Shown here: piece after piece, positions 35,949 to 45,200 of the stretch
How positions within the stretch are numbered: position 1 is the stretch's first letter
Layout: each line of letters opens with the position of its first letter
Assembly (NCBI GenBank): GCA_900078375.1
Contig: FLQS01000021.1
Location: 1 to 64,000, forward strand
Reading direction: 5' to 3'
DNA length: 64,000 nt
From: an uncultured Mycobacterium sp.
Lineage (GTDB): Bacteria; Actinomycetota; Actinomycetes; Mycobacteriales; Mycobacteriaceae
Program-made: the position numbers and the translations under genes
Notes under the pieces: generated by a model
What the model saw: the letters and a program-made list of their open reading frames with translations, nothing else
Database searches by the model: none
What the model was told of the DNA's origin: nothing

Positions 35949-36833
35949 TTAACCGTGCGTGTCCTTCGGTTGCTTCTCGAGTGTGAACTGATCGACGTCG
36001 ATGTAGCCGACCCGAAATCCGTTCGCACATCCTGTGAGGTACTTCATGTACCGCTCATAAACCTCCTCCGACTGCACCTCGATAGCCTTGTCGCGGTTGG
36101 CTTCCAGCGCCGCTGCCCAACAATCCAGTGTGCGCGCATAGTGCGGTTGCAACGACTGGACACGTGTCAGTGTGAAGCCGGCCCTGCCCGAATGGTCCTC
36201 GACCTTTTCGACTGTCGGCAGCCGGCCGCCCGGGAAGATCTCGGTGAGCATGAACTTGGCGAACCGCGCCGCCTCGAACGTTAGCGGGACCTTCCGCTTA
36301 GCCATTTCGTCAAATGTGAAGGACGTGATGGTGTGGAGCAGCATCACCCCGTCGTCGGGGAGCGCCCGGTACGCCATCGCGAAGAAGTCGTCGTAGCGGT
36401 CGAAGCCGAAATGCTCGAAGGCGCCGATCGATACGATCCGGTCGACGGGCTCGTCGAACTGTTCCCAGCCTTTGAGCTCGATGCGCTTGTGTCGTGGACT
36501 GGCACAGTCGTGAAACGCCTGCTCGACGTGATCGCGCTGGTTCTTCGACAGTGTCAGCCCGATGACATTGACGTCGTACTTCTCTATGGCGCGCAACATG
36601 GTGGCGCCCCATCCGCAGCCGATGTCCAGCAAAGTCATACCGGGCTGAAGGCCCAATTTGCCCAGCGCGAGGTCGATCTTGGCGATTTGGGCCTGTTCCA
36701 ACGTCATGTCATCGCGTTCGAAATACGCGCAGCTGTAGGTCTGGGTCGGATCGAGGAAGAGCCGGAAGAAGTCGTCGGACAAGTCGTAGTGGGCTTGTAC
36801 GTCTTCGAAATGAGGTTGTAGCCGTTTGGCCAT
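35949..36833 (-). CDS. Cyclopropane mycolic acid synthase (MmaA2/CmaA/PcaA group)
   Basis: A 294-residue mycolic acid cyclopropane synthase from ATG 36833 with GAAAGG upstream. It shows [51 protein letters not shown] and SIGAFEHFGFDRYDDFF, and ends RVGYIDVDQFTLEK. It is closest to MmaA2 among the M. tuberculosis set known to me (cis-cyclopropanation), but CmaA1 and PcaA share these motifs. The bicarbonate and substrate Glu/Tyr positions appear kept. One of only two mma-type genes here. Confidence 0.85.
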   Translation of the reverse strand: MAKRLQPHFEDVQAHYDLSDDFFRLFLDPTQTYSCAYFERDDMTLEQAQIAKIDLALGKLGLQPGMTLLDIGCGWGATMLRAIEKYDVNVIGLTLSKNQRDHVEQAFHDCASPRHKRIELKGWEQFDEPVDRIVSIGAFEHFGFDRYDDFFAMAYRALPDDGVMLLHTITSFTFDEMAKRKVPLTFEAARFAKFMLTEIFPGGRLPTVEKVEDHSGRAGFTLTRVQSLQPHYARTLDCWAAALEANRDKAIEVQSEEVYERYMKYLTGCANGFRVGYIDVDQFTLEKQPKDTHG

Positions 36834-36967
36834 GACGGTGTGCCTTTCGCATGTGAATGCTTGAGGCAGCAACCACGTACCCCCCGGGACTGCGATTACC
36901 GCTTTTGCACACCCGATGCTAGCGCCGAATACTGGGAATCGACGAGTCTGTCGCGCACCGAAATTAG

Positions 36968-37894
36968 CTAGCTGACCTCGGCAAATGTGGTCTTGAGCTC
37001 ACCAACGATGTCGTCCCACAGAGCTTCAGGCAGGTCATGCGCCATGCCGTCGAACAAGACCAGTCGCGCGTTGGGAATGGCCGACGCGATCGACCGTCCG
37101 CCTGATGGGCGCATCAGCTTGTCGGCGCGGCCGTGGATGACCACGGTGGGCGCGCTGATCTGCCGGTCGTAGCGCTTCAGGCTGCCGCTGCCGAGCACGG
37201 CGCCGAAGTGCCGGGCGATGCCCTGCGGGTAGTGCGCCCGCTCGTAGGCCTCGATGGCATCGGCACGCGCCTTGTCCTCGGATATCGGATATCCGGGGCT
37301 GCCGATGATCTTGCCGACCCGAATCGAGTTTTCGATGATCACCTCGCGCGGCGAGTTCGGCGACGGCCCGGTGATAAGTGACAGCAGTGCCCGCGGCGCC
37401 GGGGGCGGCAACAGCGCAGAGTTGTTGGACGAGAAGATGATTCCCAATGCGTTCGTTCGGTGGCTATGCCGCGCGGCGAAGATCTGCGCGATCATCCCGC
37501 CCATCGACGCCCCGACCACATGCGCGCGGTCGAGCCCGAGATGATCGAGCAACGCCGCGGCGTCGTCGGCCATGTCCTCCAGCTTGTAGACCGACGGACT
37601 GGGGCGCCCGAGATAGGAGCGCACCATGTTGGGTACTAGCCCGCCGCCGGCGCGCTGCCCGTGCAGTTTCGAGGACAACCCCACGTCGCGGTTGTCGTAG
37701 CGGATGACGCGATAGCCTTGGTCGACGAGCTTCTCGCAGAAACCGTTGCGCCACAACAGAAGTTGGGCACCGAGCCCCATGACCAGCAGAACGGGTGGGT
37801 CGCCGGGGTTGCCCATGTCCTCGAAGTAGATCTCGAGATCGTCTGGTGCCTCTTGCCCCAAGGGGATTTTTGCCGTGCCGGTGCGGATTTCCAT
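36968..37894 (-). CDS. lipG: Alpha/beta hydrolase LipG
   Basis: A 308-residue alpha/beta-hydrolase from ATG 37894. The oxyanion and nucleophile regions are VMGLGAQ, GASMGGMIAQ (Ser about 123), an acid within HGRADKLM, and His in DGMAHDLP. The start overlaps the stop of the ABC1 kinase by one base (TGATG). Position after mma genes matches lipG (Rv0646c), described as an esterase/thioesterase. A 769-residue alternative reading through the kinase region is an out-of-frame artefact. Confidence 0.85.
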   Translation of the reverse strand: MEIRTGTAKIPLGQEAPDDLEIYFEDMGNPGDPPVLLVMGLGAQLLLWRNGFCEKLVDQGYRVIRYDNRDVGLSSKLHGQRAGGGLVPNMVRSYLGRPSPSVYKLEDMADDAAALLDHLGLDRAHVVGASMGGMIAQIFAARHSHRTNALGIIFSSNNSALLPPPAPRALLSLITGPSPNSPREVIIENSIRVGKIIGSPGYPISEDKARADAIEAYERAHYPQGIARHFGAVLGSGSLKRYDRQISAPTVVIHGRADKLMRPSGGRSIASAIPNARLVLFDGMAHDLPEALWDDIVGELKTTFAEVS

Positions 37895-39240
37895 CAGACC
37901 TCGACGTCGCTCTGGTGCTCGCGGCTGACCTCGACCATGAAATTGGCGAAGTACCCGGAGAACTGCGGGTCGTTCATCATCTGCCACTTGGGTGCCAGCA
38001 GTTTCATGTAGCGCTCGACATAGAGAAACTGTTTGCCGATCAGCACCAGCTCGCGCGGGAGTTTTACATCGTAGGCTTCGGCTAGCGTCGAAAGCTGTTT
38101 GCCGATATCGGCGTACGACATGTCCCCGAGCGTCTTCAGCGTCAGCGGGGCGGCAAATGCCTCGAGGTCCTTGGCGGCTTCCTGCTCGGGCTTGGGGGTG
38201 CCCACCGCGCCGAGAAGCACCACGATCTTGCCTGCTGAGGCGTGGTCTTTCTTGACCAGCAGTGCGTAGACCAGCTCGCGCAGCAGCCAGCGGGTGCGCG
38301 GGTCGATGCGGCCCATGATGCCGAAGTCCAGGAACACGATGCGACCGTCGTCGTCGACCAACAGGTTGCCGGCGTGCAGGTCGCCGTGGAACAGGCCGTG
38401 CCGCAGGCCACCCTCGAAGGTGGAGAACAACAGCGCCTTGACCAGCTCGGTGCCGTCGAACCCCTTCGTGCGGATTTCCTTGACGTCGTCGATACGAACG
38501 CCCTGCACTCGTTCCATGGTCAGCACCCGCTCGCTGGAGAACTCCCAGTGCACCCGGGGCACCCGGATGTTGCGGCCGAGCGGCGAACCGTGCAGGCCCG
38601 ACACCCACGCTTCCATCGACTGCGCCTCGAGGCGGAAGTCGAGCTCTTCGGCAAGGTTGTCGGAGAAGTCGGCGACCACGTCCTGGGCGGACAGCCGTCG
38701 GCCGAGCTTCGCCAGCTCGACAAGCTGGGCGAAACGCTTGAGGATCTGCAGGTCGGCGGCCACCCGGCGGCGGATACCGGGCCGCTGGATCTTGACGACG
38801 ACGTCCTCGCCGCTGTGCAGGGTGGCGAAGTGCACCTGGGCGATCGAGGCCGACGCGAACGGCTCCTCGTCGAACGTGGCGAACAGGTCGGCGGGATCCC
38901 CGCCGAGTTCCTGCTTGAGCAGCTTGTGCACCTCGGCCGTGTCGGCGGGCGGTACCGCGTCGAGCAGGCCGCGGAACTCTCTGCTCAGCCCTTCGCCGAA
39001 AGCGCCTGGGCTGGACGCGATGATCTGACCGAACTTGACGTAGGTGGGGCCGAGGTCGGCGAAGGTCTGCGGAATCTGCCTGATGACCTTGTCCTGCCAC
39101 CGTCCACGACCCGGCAGCGTGCGGAGCACGCGGGCGCCGGTTCGGGTGAGCTGCCAGCCAGTCGTGCCCATGCGGGCGGCCTCGACCGGCAACGGAACGC
39201 GATCGAGCTTGGCTACTTCGCGGTGTTTGGTCGAATTCAT
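37894..39240 (-). CDS. ABC1/AarF (UbiB-like) atypical protein kinase
   Basis: A 448-residue kinase-like protein from ATG 39240 (GTG 39306 also in frame). Marks: GPTYVKFGQIIASSPG (KxGQ motif), AQVHFAT with VVVKIQRPG (Ala-rich loop and Lys), LAEELDFRLEAQSMEAW (ExD), HGDLHAGNLLVDDDG and FLDFGIMGRID. It corresponds to Rv0647c. Members affect quinone or lipid metabolism in other organisms; substrate here unknown. Its stop overlaps the lipG start, giving a kinase-hydrolase pair in one operon. Confidence 0.88.
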   Translation of the reverse strand: MNSTKHREVAKLDRVPLPVEAARMGTTGWQLTRTGARVLRTLPGRGRWQDKVIRQIPQTFADLGPTYVKFGQIIASSPGAFGEGLSREFRGLLDAVPPADTAEVHKLLKQELGGDPADLFATFDEEPFASASIAQVHFATLHSGEDVVVKIQRPGIRRRVAADLQILKRFAQLVELAKLGRRLSAQDVVADFSDNLAEELDFRLEAQSMEAWVSGLHGSPLGRNIRVPRVHWEFSSERVLTMERVQGVRIDDVKEIRTKGFDGTELVKALLFSTFEGGLRHGLFHGDLHAGNLLVDDDGRIVFLDFGIMGRIDPRTRWLLRELVYALLVKKDHASAGKIVVLLGAVGTPKPEQEAAKDLEAFAAPLTLKTLGDMSYADIGKQLSTLAEAYDVKLPRELVLIGKQFLYVERYMKLLAPKWQMMNDPQFSGYFANFMVEVSREHQSDVEV

Positions 39241-39319
39241 TCTTGAAGTGTGCCAAACACGCGACGAATACCACCAATTTTCCAGTCGCGCAGCGGTGTC
39301 CGTCACAAAGCGGTTTACC

Positions 39320-39916
39320 TCACGTTTTAGGTTGCCACGGCATCAGCCACGGCTGCGGTTCCATGTGCTCGGCCGCCGCAACAAGCTCGTACATCGTTGC
39401 ACCGTCGATGCTTTCGCGGATGATGTCGGCGTGCCCGGCATGCCGGGCCAACTCGGTGATCAGATGCTCGAACACCCAACGCGCCGACCACGCGTCGACG
39501 TCGCGGGGGAACCACGGTGCATCGCGCGGTACGGGCACCGCGGCGTCCAGATCGGCGGACTCCACCAGCCGGAGCGAAGCAGCGTTTTGCCTGTTCAAGC
39601 CATCCAGGAGCTGCGCCAATGTCTCGTCGGGCCGCATCACGTGCTCGTCCTGATACTCCGCTGCCCGTTCTTCGAACGGGCGGTCATCGTGGGGCGCTTC
39701 GTGCGGTGCCGCGGCAACCCGCGCCATCCAGCCGCGCTGCACCCCGGTGATGTGTTTGATCAGGCCGCCGATCGACAACGTGCTGGCCGTCGGGGTGCAC
39801 CGGGCTTGCTCGTCGGTCAACCCGTAGGCGACGGCGACGAACGCGCTCTGCTGATAGGCGAGGAACTCGCGCAGGGCGTGCCGCTCGTCGTGGACTGGTG
39901 GGGCGAGGGTGGGCAT
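39320..39916 (-). CDS. DinB-family/mycothiol-dependent enzyme-like protein
   Basis: 198 residues from ATG 39916 (frame to 39991). It shows the four-helix DinB pattern with metal His residues in SIGGLIKHITG and HAGHADIIRES (HxxxH), plus ERAAEYQDEHVMRP. Many actinobacterial members are DUF664 enzymes using mycothiol. It ends the minus-strand run that begins at the ATG of the DinB gene upstream; only 10 bases separate them. Confidence 0.78.
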   Translation of the reverse strand: MPTLAPPVHDERHALREFLAYQQSAFVAVAYGLTDEQARCTPTASTLSIGGLIKHITGVQRGWMARVAAAPHEAPHDDRPFEERAAEYQDEHVMRPDETLAQLLDGLNRQNAASLRLVESADLDAAVPVPRDAPWFPRDVDAWSARWVFEHLITELARHAGHADIIRESIDGATMYELVAAAEHMEPQPWLMPWQPKT

Positions 39917-39926
39917 GATGGTCCCT

Positions 39927-40439
39927 TCAGTTCTTGTTGATGTAAAGATCACGCAGACAAGCGATTTCGGCTCCGTGATGGATGACCTCACGGTTGATGT
40001 GCAGGATCAGTTCGGACAGCGCGTAGTCGGCATAGGGGCCTTCGGCGGGCCCGCACGGCCGGGCGAGGTCAGCGTCGGACAGGGCCCGCACCCCGGTGTT
40101 CCACCGCTCGTAGGCGTCGTCGAGTTGAGACAGGGCGGTGTCGGCGTCGGTGGCGTAGGGCCAGCTCTGATAGTCGGCGGGTGGGCCGCCGAAATGGGAG
40201 TGGTTGCGCATGGCCAGCACTCCGACGATGACGTGGGCCAGCCGCCAGGCGATCGTGGTGACCGGCTCCGGCTTCGGGGCTGGGTAGGCGAAATCGATGC
40301 CCCCGTCGCGGCGCACCGTCCAGCACCCGCGCACCGGCTCCCAGAGGTACTCGTCGTCGGTCAGGCCGGCCAGGCGGGGCCGCAGTGCGTTGTGCCAATG
40401 CCAGTCGAGCTGGTCGGCAAGTCGGGCTGTCCAGGTCAT
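39927..40439 (-). CDS. DinB-family protein
   Basis: A 170-residue DinB-superfamily protein: WRLAHVIVGV and HINREVIHHGAEIACLRDLY carry the three His ligands of the metal site. The domain is compact with no extra regions. It is transcribed divergently from the WYL regulator across a 61-base gap containing a 9-bp inverted repeat, so it is a likely target of that regulator. Substrate unknown. Confidence 0.8.
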   Translation of the reverse strand: MTWTARLADQLDWHWHNALRPRLAGLTDDEYLWEPVRGCWTVRRDGGIDFAYPAPKPEPVTTIAWRLAHVIVGVLAMRNHSHFGGPPADYQSWPYATDADTALSQLDDAYERWNTGVRALSDADLARPCGPAEGPYADYALSELILHINREVIHHGAEIACLRDLYINKN

Positions 40440-40459
40440 ATCCGTAGGCTTTCATGAGT

Positions 40460-40480
40460 TGCGGACAGCTTCTGTCCGCA
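40460..40480. promoter_or_regulatory. Operator palindrome between DinB and WYL genes
   Basis: TGCGGACAG at 40460-40468 and CTGTCCGCA at 40472-40480 form a perfect 9-bp inverted repeat with CTT between them. It is 21 bases upstream of the regulator start and 21 bases from the DinB start, the expected place for a dimeric autoregulating repressor or activator. Confidence 0.72.
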
Positions 40481-40500
40481 GACTGCGCGACACTGGGGTC

Positions 40501-41454
40501 ATGTCGCAGACGACGAGCCGGGTGCTGCAGCTGCTCGGTCTCTTGCAATCGAGGCGGGTGTGGTCGGGCGAGGAGCTGTCCGAACGGCTCGGCGTGACCA
40601 CCCGCAGCGTGCGCCGCGACGTCGAACGGCTCCGTGAGCTCGGGTACCCCGTGCACGCCAGCACCGGTCATGGTGGTGGCTATCAGCTCGGCGCCGGTGC
40701 GGCGCTGCCGCCGTTGCTCCTCGACTCCGACGAGGCCGTCGCAATGGCGGTATGCCTGCGGCTGGCCGCCGGCGGCAGCGTCGCAGGCGTCGGCGAGGCC
40801 GCACTGCGCGCCCTGACCAAACTGGACCAGGTGATGCCCGCCCGGCTGCGCTCGCAGATTGCCGCCGTGCACGACACCACGGTCACGCTCACGCCCGACG
40901 CGCAGTCGCCGGTGGATCCCGAGGTCCTGATGACGCTGGCGCGGGCCTGCCGCGACCACGAGCACGTCGACGCGGACTACGTCGACCGGGCCGGGTCGCC
41001 GAGCAGCCGCCGCCTCGAGCCGTATCAAATGGTCACGACCGGACGGCGGTGGTATCTGCTGGCCTACGACCGAGACCGCGAGGACTGGCGGAGCCTGCGG
41101 CTGGACCGAATGACGCAGGTGCGTGCGAGGGGCACCACCTTCACCGCCCGGGCGGCGCCCGACGCCGCCGCCTACGTCCGTCGCGCCATCACCACCTCGC
41201 CGTACCGCTACGTCGCCAGGGTCCGCTATCAAGCCGCTAAAAGTGTTATAGCCCAGCACTTTTCACCGACATCGGTGACCATTGAAGACGACGGCCCCGA
41301 CACCTGTGTCGTCGTCACCGGCGCTGACGACCCCCAGACGCTGGTGTTGTACCTGGCCATGCCCGGCGTCGCCTTCGAGGTGCTGGAACCGGACGCGGTC
41401 GCCGACGGTGCGCTCGCGATGTCGGCGCTGCTAGCTGCGGCAGGCAGGCGGTGA
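40501..41454 (+). CDS. WYL-domain transcriptional regulator (HTH_11)
   Basis: 317 residues from ATG 40501 (frame opens earlier at 40297 but overlaps the divergent gene). The N-terminal winged helix SGEELSERLGVTTRSVRRDVERLRELGYPV is followed by an extended linker, the WYL domain near residue 170 (RRLEPYQMVTTGRRWYLLAYD, with the W-Y-L triad), and the WCX C-terminal domain. Such proteins often sense nucleic-acid ligands or small molecules. The EEP gene begins at or past its stop. Likely controls the divergent DinB pair through the palindrome at 40460-40480. Confidence 0.85.
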   Translation: MSQTTSRVLQLLGLLQSRRVWSGEELSERLGVTTRSVRRDVERLRELGYPVHASTGHGGGYQLGAGAALPPLLLDSDEAVAMAVCLRLAAGGSVAGVGEAALRALTKLDQVMPARLRSQIAAVHDTTVTLTPDAQSPVDPEVLMTLARACRDHEHVDADYVDRAGSPSSRRLEPYQMVTTGRRWYLLAYDRDREDWRSLRLDRMTQVRARGTTFTARAAPDAAAYVRRAITTSPYRYVARVRYQAAKSVIAQHFSPTSVTIEDDGPDTCVVVTGADDPQTLVLYLAMPGVAFEVLEPDAVADGALAMSALLAAAGRR

Positions 41455-41483
41455 TGCCGGGCCGACATGGGTACCCGATACCC

Positions 41484-42251
41484 ATGCGGATGGCCACCTT
41501 CAACATCTTGCACGGGCGCGGTCTGGACGACGGTCAGGTCAGCCTGGAGCGATTGTCGGCATGCATTCGCGACCTGGACGTTGATGTGCTGGCCCTGCAG
41601 GAGGTCGACGTCGACCAGCCCCGTTCGTCGCTGGCCGATCTCACCGCGATCGCCGCCGCGGCGATGGGCGCCGTCTCCCACCGCTTCGTCGCCGCGATCT
41701 CCGGCACGCCCGGGTCGACCTGGATGGCCGCAACCGGCGACGAACAACCGGGCACCGCCGCGTACGGCATCGCGCTGCTGTCGCGGTATCCGGCCATCTC
41801 GTGGCAGGTGATGCGGCTACCCCGGATCCCCGTGCGATTCCCGCTGTATCTGCCCGGCTCCAACCGGGTGCAGATCGTCAAGGAGGAGCCCCGAGCGGCG
41901 ATGGTGGCCCAGCTCGATACCCCGCTGGGTGTGATGACTGTGGCCAACACCCACCTGTCGTTCGTGCCCGGCTGGAATCATCTGCAACTCAACCGGCTGA
42001 TGCGTGACCTGCGCGGCCTGCCGGGGCCGCGGGTGCTGATGGGTGACCTGAACATGCCGGCGCGGGCTCCGGCCCGGCGGACCGGCTTGCGTCCGCTGGC
42101 CACCGCGCTGACGTTTCCGCTTCAGCGTCCGGAACGTCAGCTCGACCACATCCTCACCGACCATGACGGCTTGGTGGCCACCGGCGTATCCACACCGGTT
42201 CTGCCGATCTCCGACCATCGCCCGCTGGTGATCGACGTGTCGCTCCGCTGA
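41484..42251 (+). CDS. Endonuclease/exonuclease/phosphatase-family hydrolase
   Basis: A 255-residue soluble EEP-fold enzyme from ATG 41484; the frame starts at GTG 41451 overlapping the regulator stop, and ATG 41490 is also possible. It carries TFNILHGRG, VLALQEVDVDQP (Glu metal ligand), SRYPAIS, NTHLSFVPGWN, MGDLNMP (Asp/Asn), and ISDHRPLVI (final Asp-His). Without signal or membrane segment it is cytoplasmic. An 8-bp inverted repeat (41466-41473 with 41479-41486) lies over the chosen start. It runs with the alpha-mannosidase gene 7 bases downstream. Confidence 0.8.
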   Translation: MRMATFNILHGRGLDDGQVSLERLSACIRDLDVDVLALQEVDVDQPRSSLADLTAIAAAAMGAVSHRFVAAISGTPGSTWMAATGDEQPGTAAYGIALLSRYPAISWQVMRLPRIPVRFPLYLPGSNRVQIVKEEPRAAMVAQLDTPLGVMTVANTHLSFVPGWNHLQLNRLMRDLRGLPGPRVLMGDLNMPARAPARRTGLRPLATALTFPLQRPERQLDHILTDHDGLVATGVSTPVLPISDHRPLVIDVSLR

Positions 42252-42258
42252 CGGATCG

Positions 42259-45200
42259 TTGGGCCGTACATTGCTGGACGTGCGGGTTACCTCCGCGGAG
42301 TCGACGGAGCTGTTCGTCGGCCCGCCCGATGCTCCCCTGCAGGTGGTCCGAATCGGCTACAGCGGGGCCGGTGGAACGGACACCGCGCGAGTCGTTGGTG
42401 ACGGGCTGCAGTCCGACGACGTTGCGCTGACCCCCCGTGACGGGGTCGTCGAGGTTCCGGTACGTGTCGAGGGGGCCGTGCCCGGCCAGCGGCGGTCGGC
42501 GCGCGTTGGGGCGGAGTTCGGATTCGAGTTCGTCGTCGCCGAGCCGGGCTGGACGATGTACATGATCAGCCACTTCCACTACGACCCGGTGTGGTGGAAC
42601 ACCCAGGGCGCCTACACCAGCCTGTGGACCGAGGACCCGCCCGGCCGGGCCCGGCAGAACAACGGGTTTGCCTTGGTGGCCGCCCACCTCGAAATGGCCC
42701 GCCGCGACGCGGATTACAAGTTCGTGCTCGCCGAAGTGGACTACCTCAAACCCTATTTCGACACCCACCCTGAGGACCGCGCCGATCTGCGCCGGTTCAT
42801 CGCCGAGGGTCGGGTGGAGGTGATGGGCGGCACTTACAACGAGCCCAACACCAACCTGGTCGGTGCGGAGACAGCGATCCGCAACTTCGTGCACGGCATC
42901 GGCTACCAGCGCGACATCCTTGGTGCCGATCCCGCCACCGCGTGGCAGCTGGATGTGTTCGGCCACGACCCGCAGTTCCCGGGGATGGCCGCAGATGCCG
43001 GCCTGACGTCGAGTTCGTGGGCCCGCGGGCCGCACCACCAGTGGGGGCCGATGGCCGATGACGGTGACCCGCGGCGCATGCAGTTCCGCAGCGAATTCGA
43101 GTGGATCGCGCCGTCGGGGCTCGGGCTGCTGACCCACTACATGCCGGCGCACTACTCGGCCGGCTGGTGGATGGATTCCGCGGCGTCGCTGGAGGAGGCC
43201 GAGCAGGCCACGTATCGGCTGTTCTCGGATCTGAAATCGGTGGCGCTGACCCGCAACGTGCTGCTGCCGGTCGGCACCGACTACACCCCGCCCAATGCCT
43301 GGGTCACCGAGATCCACCGCGACTGGAACGCCCGCTACTGCTGGCCGCGTTTCACCTGCGCGTTGCCGTCTGAATTCTTCGCCGCTGTGCGCGCCGAATC
43401 GTCGCAGCGTGGGCTGACGCCATCGCCGCAGACCCGCGATATGAACCCGATCTACACCGGCAAGGACGTCTCCTATATCGACACCAAACAGGCCAACCGC
43501 GCCGCCGAGGACGCGGTGCTCGGTGCCGAACGCTTCGCGGTGTTCGCGGCGTTGCTCACCGGCGCGCACTACCCGGAGGCAGCGCTGGCCAAGGCGTGGG
43601 TTCAGCTGGCGTACGGCGCTCATCACGACGGCATCACCGGCTCGGAGTCCGATCAGGTGTACCTCGACTTGTTGACCAGTTGGCGCGACGCGTGGGAGCT
43701 CGGCTCGGGCGCGCGGTTCGGTGCGCTGCAATTGCTGTCGAAGGCTGCAGCGGTCGAGCGGGGATCGGTGGTTGTGTGGAACCCGCTGGCGCACAACCGA
43801 ACCGATATCGTGACGGCGAATCTTGATGCTCCCATCGGCCCTGGTGTTTCGGTAGTGGACACCGCCGATGTAACGAGCCCCGCGGTGGTGTCCGACGACG
43901 GCCACCTGGTGAGCTGGCGTGCCGAGGACGTTGGCTCCCTGGGCTGGCGCAGCTACCGGCTGGTGGCGACCGATGACCCCGCCGGGTGGCAAGCCGTCGA
44001 CGGGGCGCAGATCGTCAACGAGTATCACCGGCTGCGGGTGGATCCCGCGCGCGGCGGCGCGGTGGATTCACTGGTCGAGTTATCGGTCGATCGTGAGTTG
44101 ATCGCCGTCGGCCGGGTCGGCAACGAGCTGGCCGTCTATGACGAATATCCGGCTCACCCGAAAGCGGGGGAGGGGCCGTGGCATCTGCTGCCGACCGGAC
44201 CGGTGACGTGTTCTAGTGCGGCGCAGGCGGATTCGGTTCAGGCGTTCCGCAGCCCAGTGGGCGAGCGGCTGGTTGTAACCGGCCATATCGGCGAGTTGCT
44301 GCGCTACACCCAGGTGCTGACCCTGTGGCACGGCATCGACCGGGTGGACACCAGCACCACCATCGACGAGTTCACCGGAGCCGACCGGCTGGTGCGGCTG
44401 CGCTGGCCCTGCCCGATACCGGGTGCGCTGCCGGTCAGCGAGGTCGGCGACGCCGCCATCGGACGCGGGTTCGGACTGCTGCACGACCATGCCTCGGGCG
44501 AGGATCACGCAATCGACTCCGCGGAACACCCATGGACACTGGACAATCCGGCCCACGGTTGGTTCGGGCTGTCCTCAGCGGCACGGATCCACGTCGGCAC
44601 GGACACCCGTGCGGTGTCCGTGGCCGAGGTGGTGGTGCCGGCGGAGGGCGCCGCCAGCGCGCGTGAACTGATGGTGGCGCTGGTACGGGCCGGGGTGACC
44701 GCGACCTGCAGCAGTGCGGATCGTCCCCGCTACGGCCACCTCGACGTCGACTCCAACCTGCCTGACGCCCGAATTGCGTTGGGCGGTCCCGACGACAACG
44801 AATTCACCGCCGCGGTGCTGGCCGCCGCCGGCCACGCCTATACCGCGGAATTGCACCGCCAGCTCTCGGCCCGCGGACAGGCGCGGGTGTGGGTGCCCGC
44901 CATCAGGCCGCTGACCGAGGTATGGCGGCCCGACGCCGATCTGCGTGGCGTGCTGGCCCTACCGGTGCTCGTTGTCGTCGGCGGGCTGATCGACGCGGTC
45001 GGCGCGCTTGTTGAGGATCTCGACGACGCCCAGATCGACGTCACCCAGGACGCGCCGTCGGGGATGGATGAGTTCGAATCGCGGACCGTCGCACTCCTCA
45101 ACCGCGGCGTCCCCGGCTTCGCCGTCGAACCCGATCAGACGCTGCACAGTTCGCTGATGCGCTCATGCACCGGCTGGCCGTCGGGGGTGTGGATCGATCC

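Noticed and set aside
36968..39277. Single 769-residue minus-strand frame covering lipG and the ABC1 kinase
   Set aside because: Only the last 308 residues are lipG; the rest is the wrong frame of the kinase gene, which reads properly with all kinase motifs.
42154..44028. Long 624-residue antisense frame opposite the alpha-mannosidase
   Set aside because: Its product is rich in Arg, His, Gly and Val without domain, in the typical shadow pattern of GC-rich genes; the plus-strand GH38 gene has all motifs.
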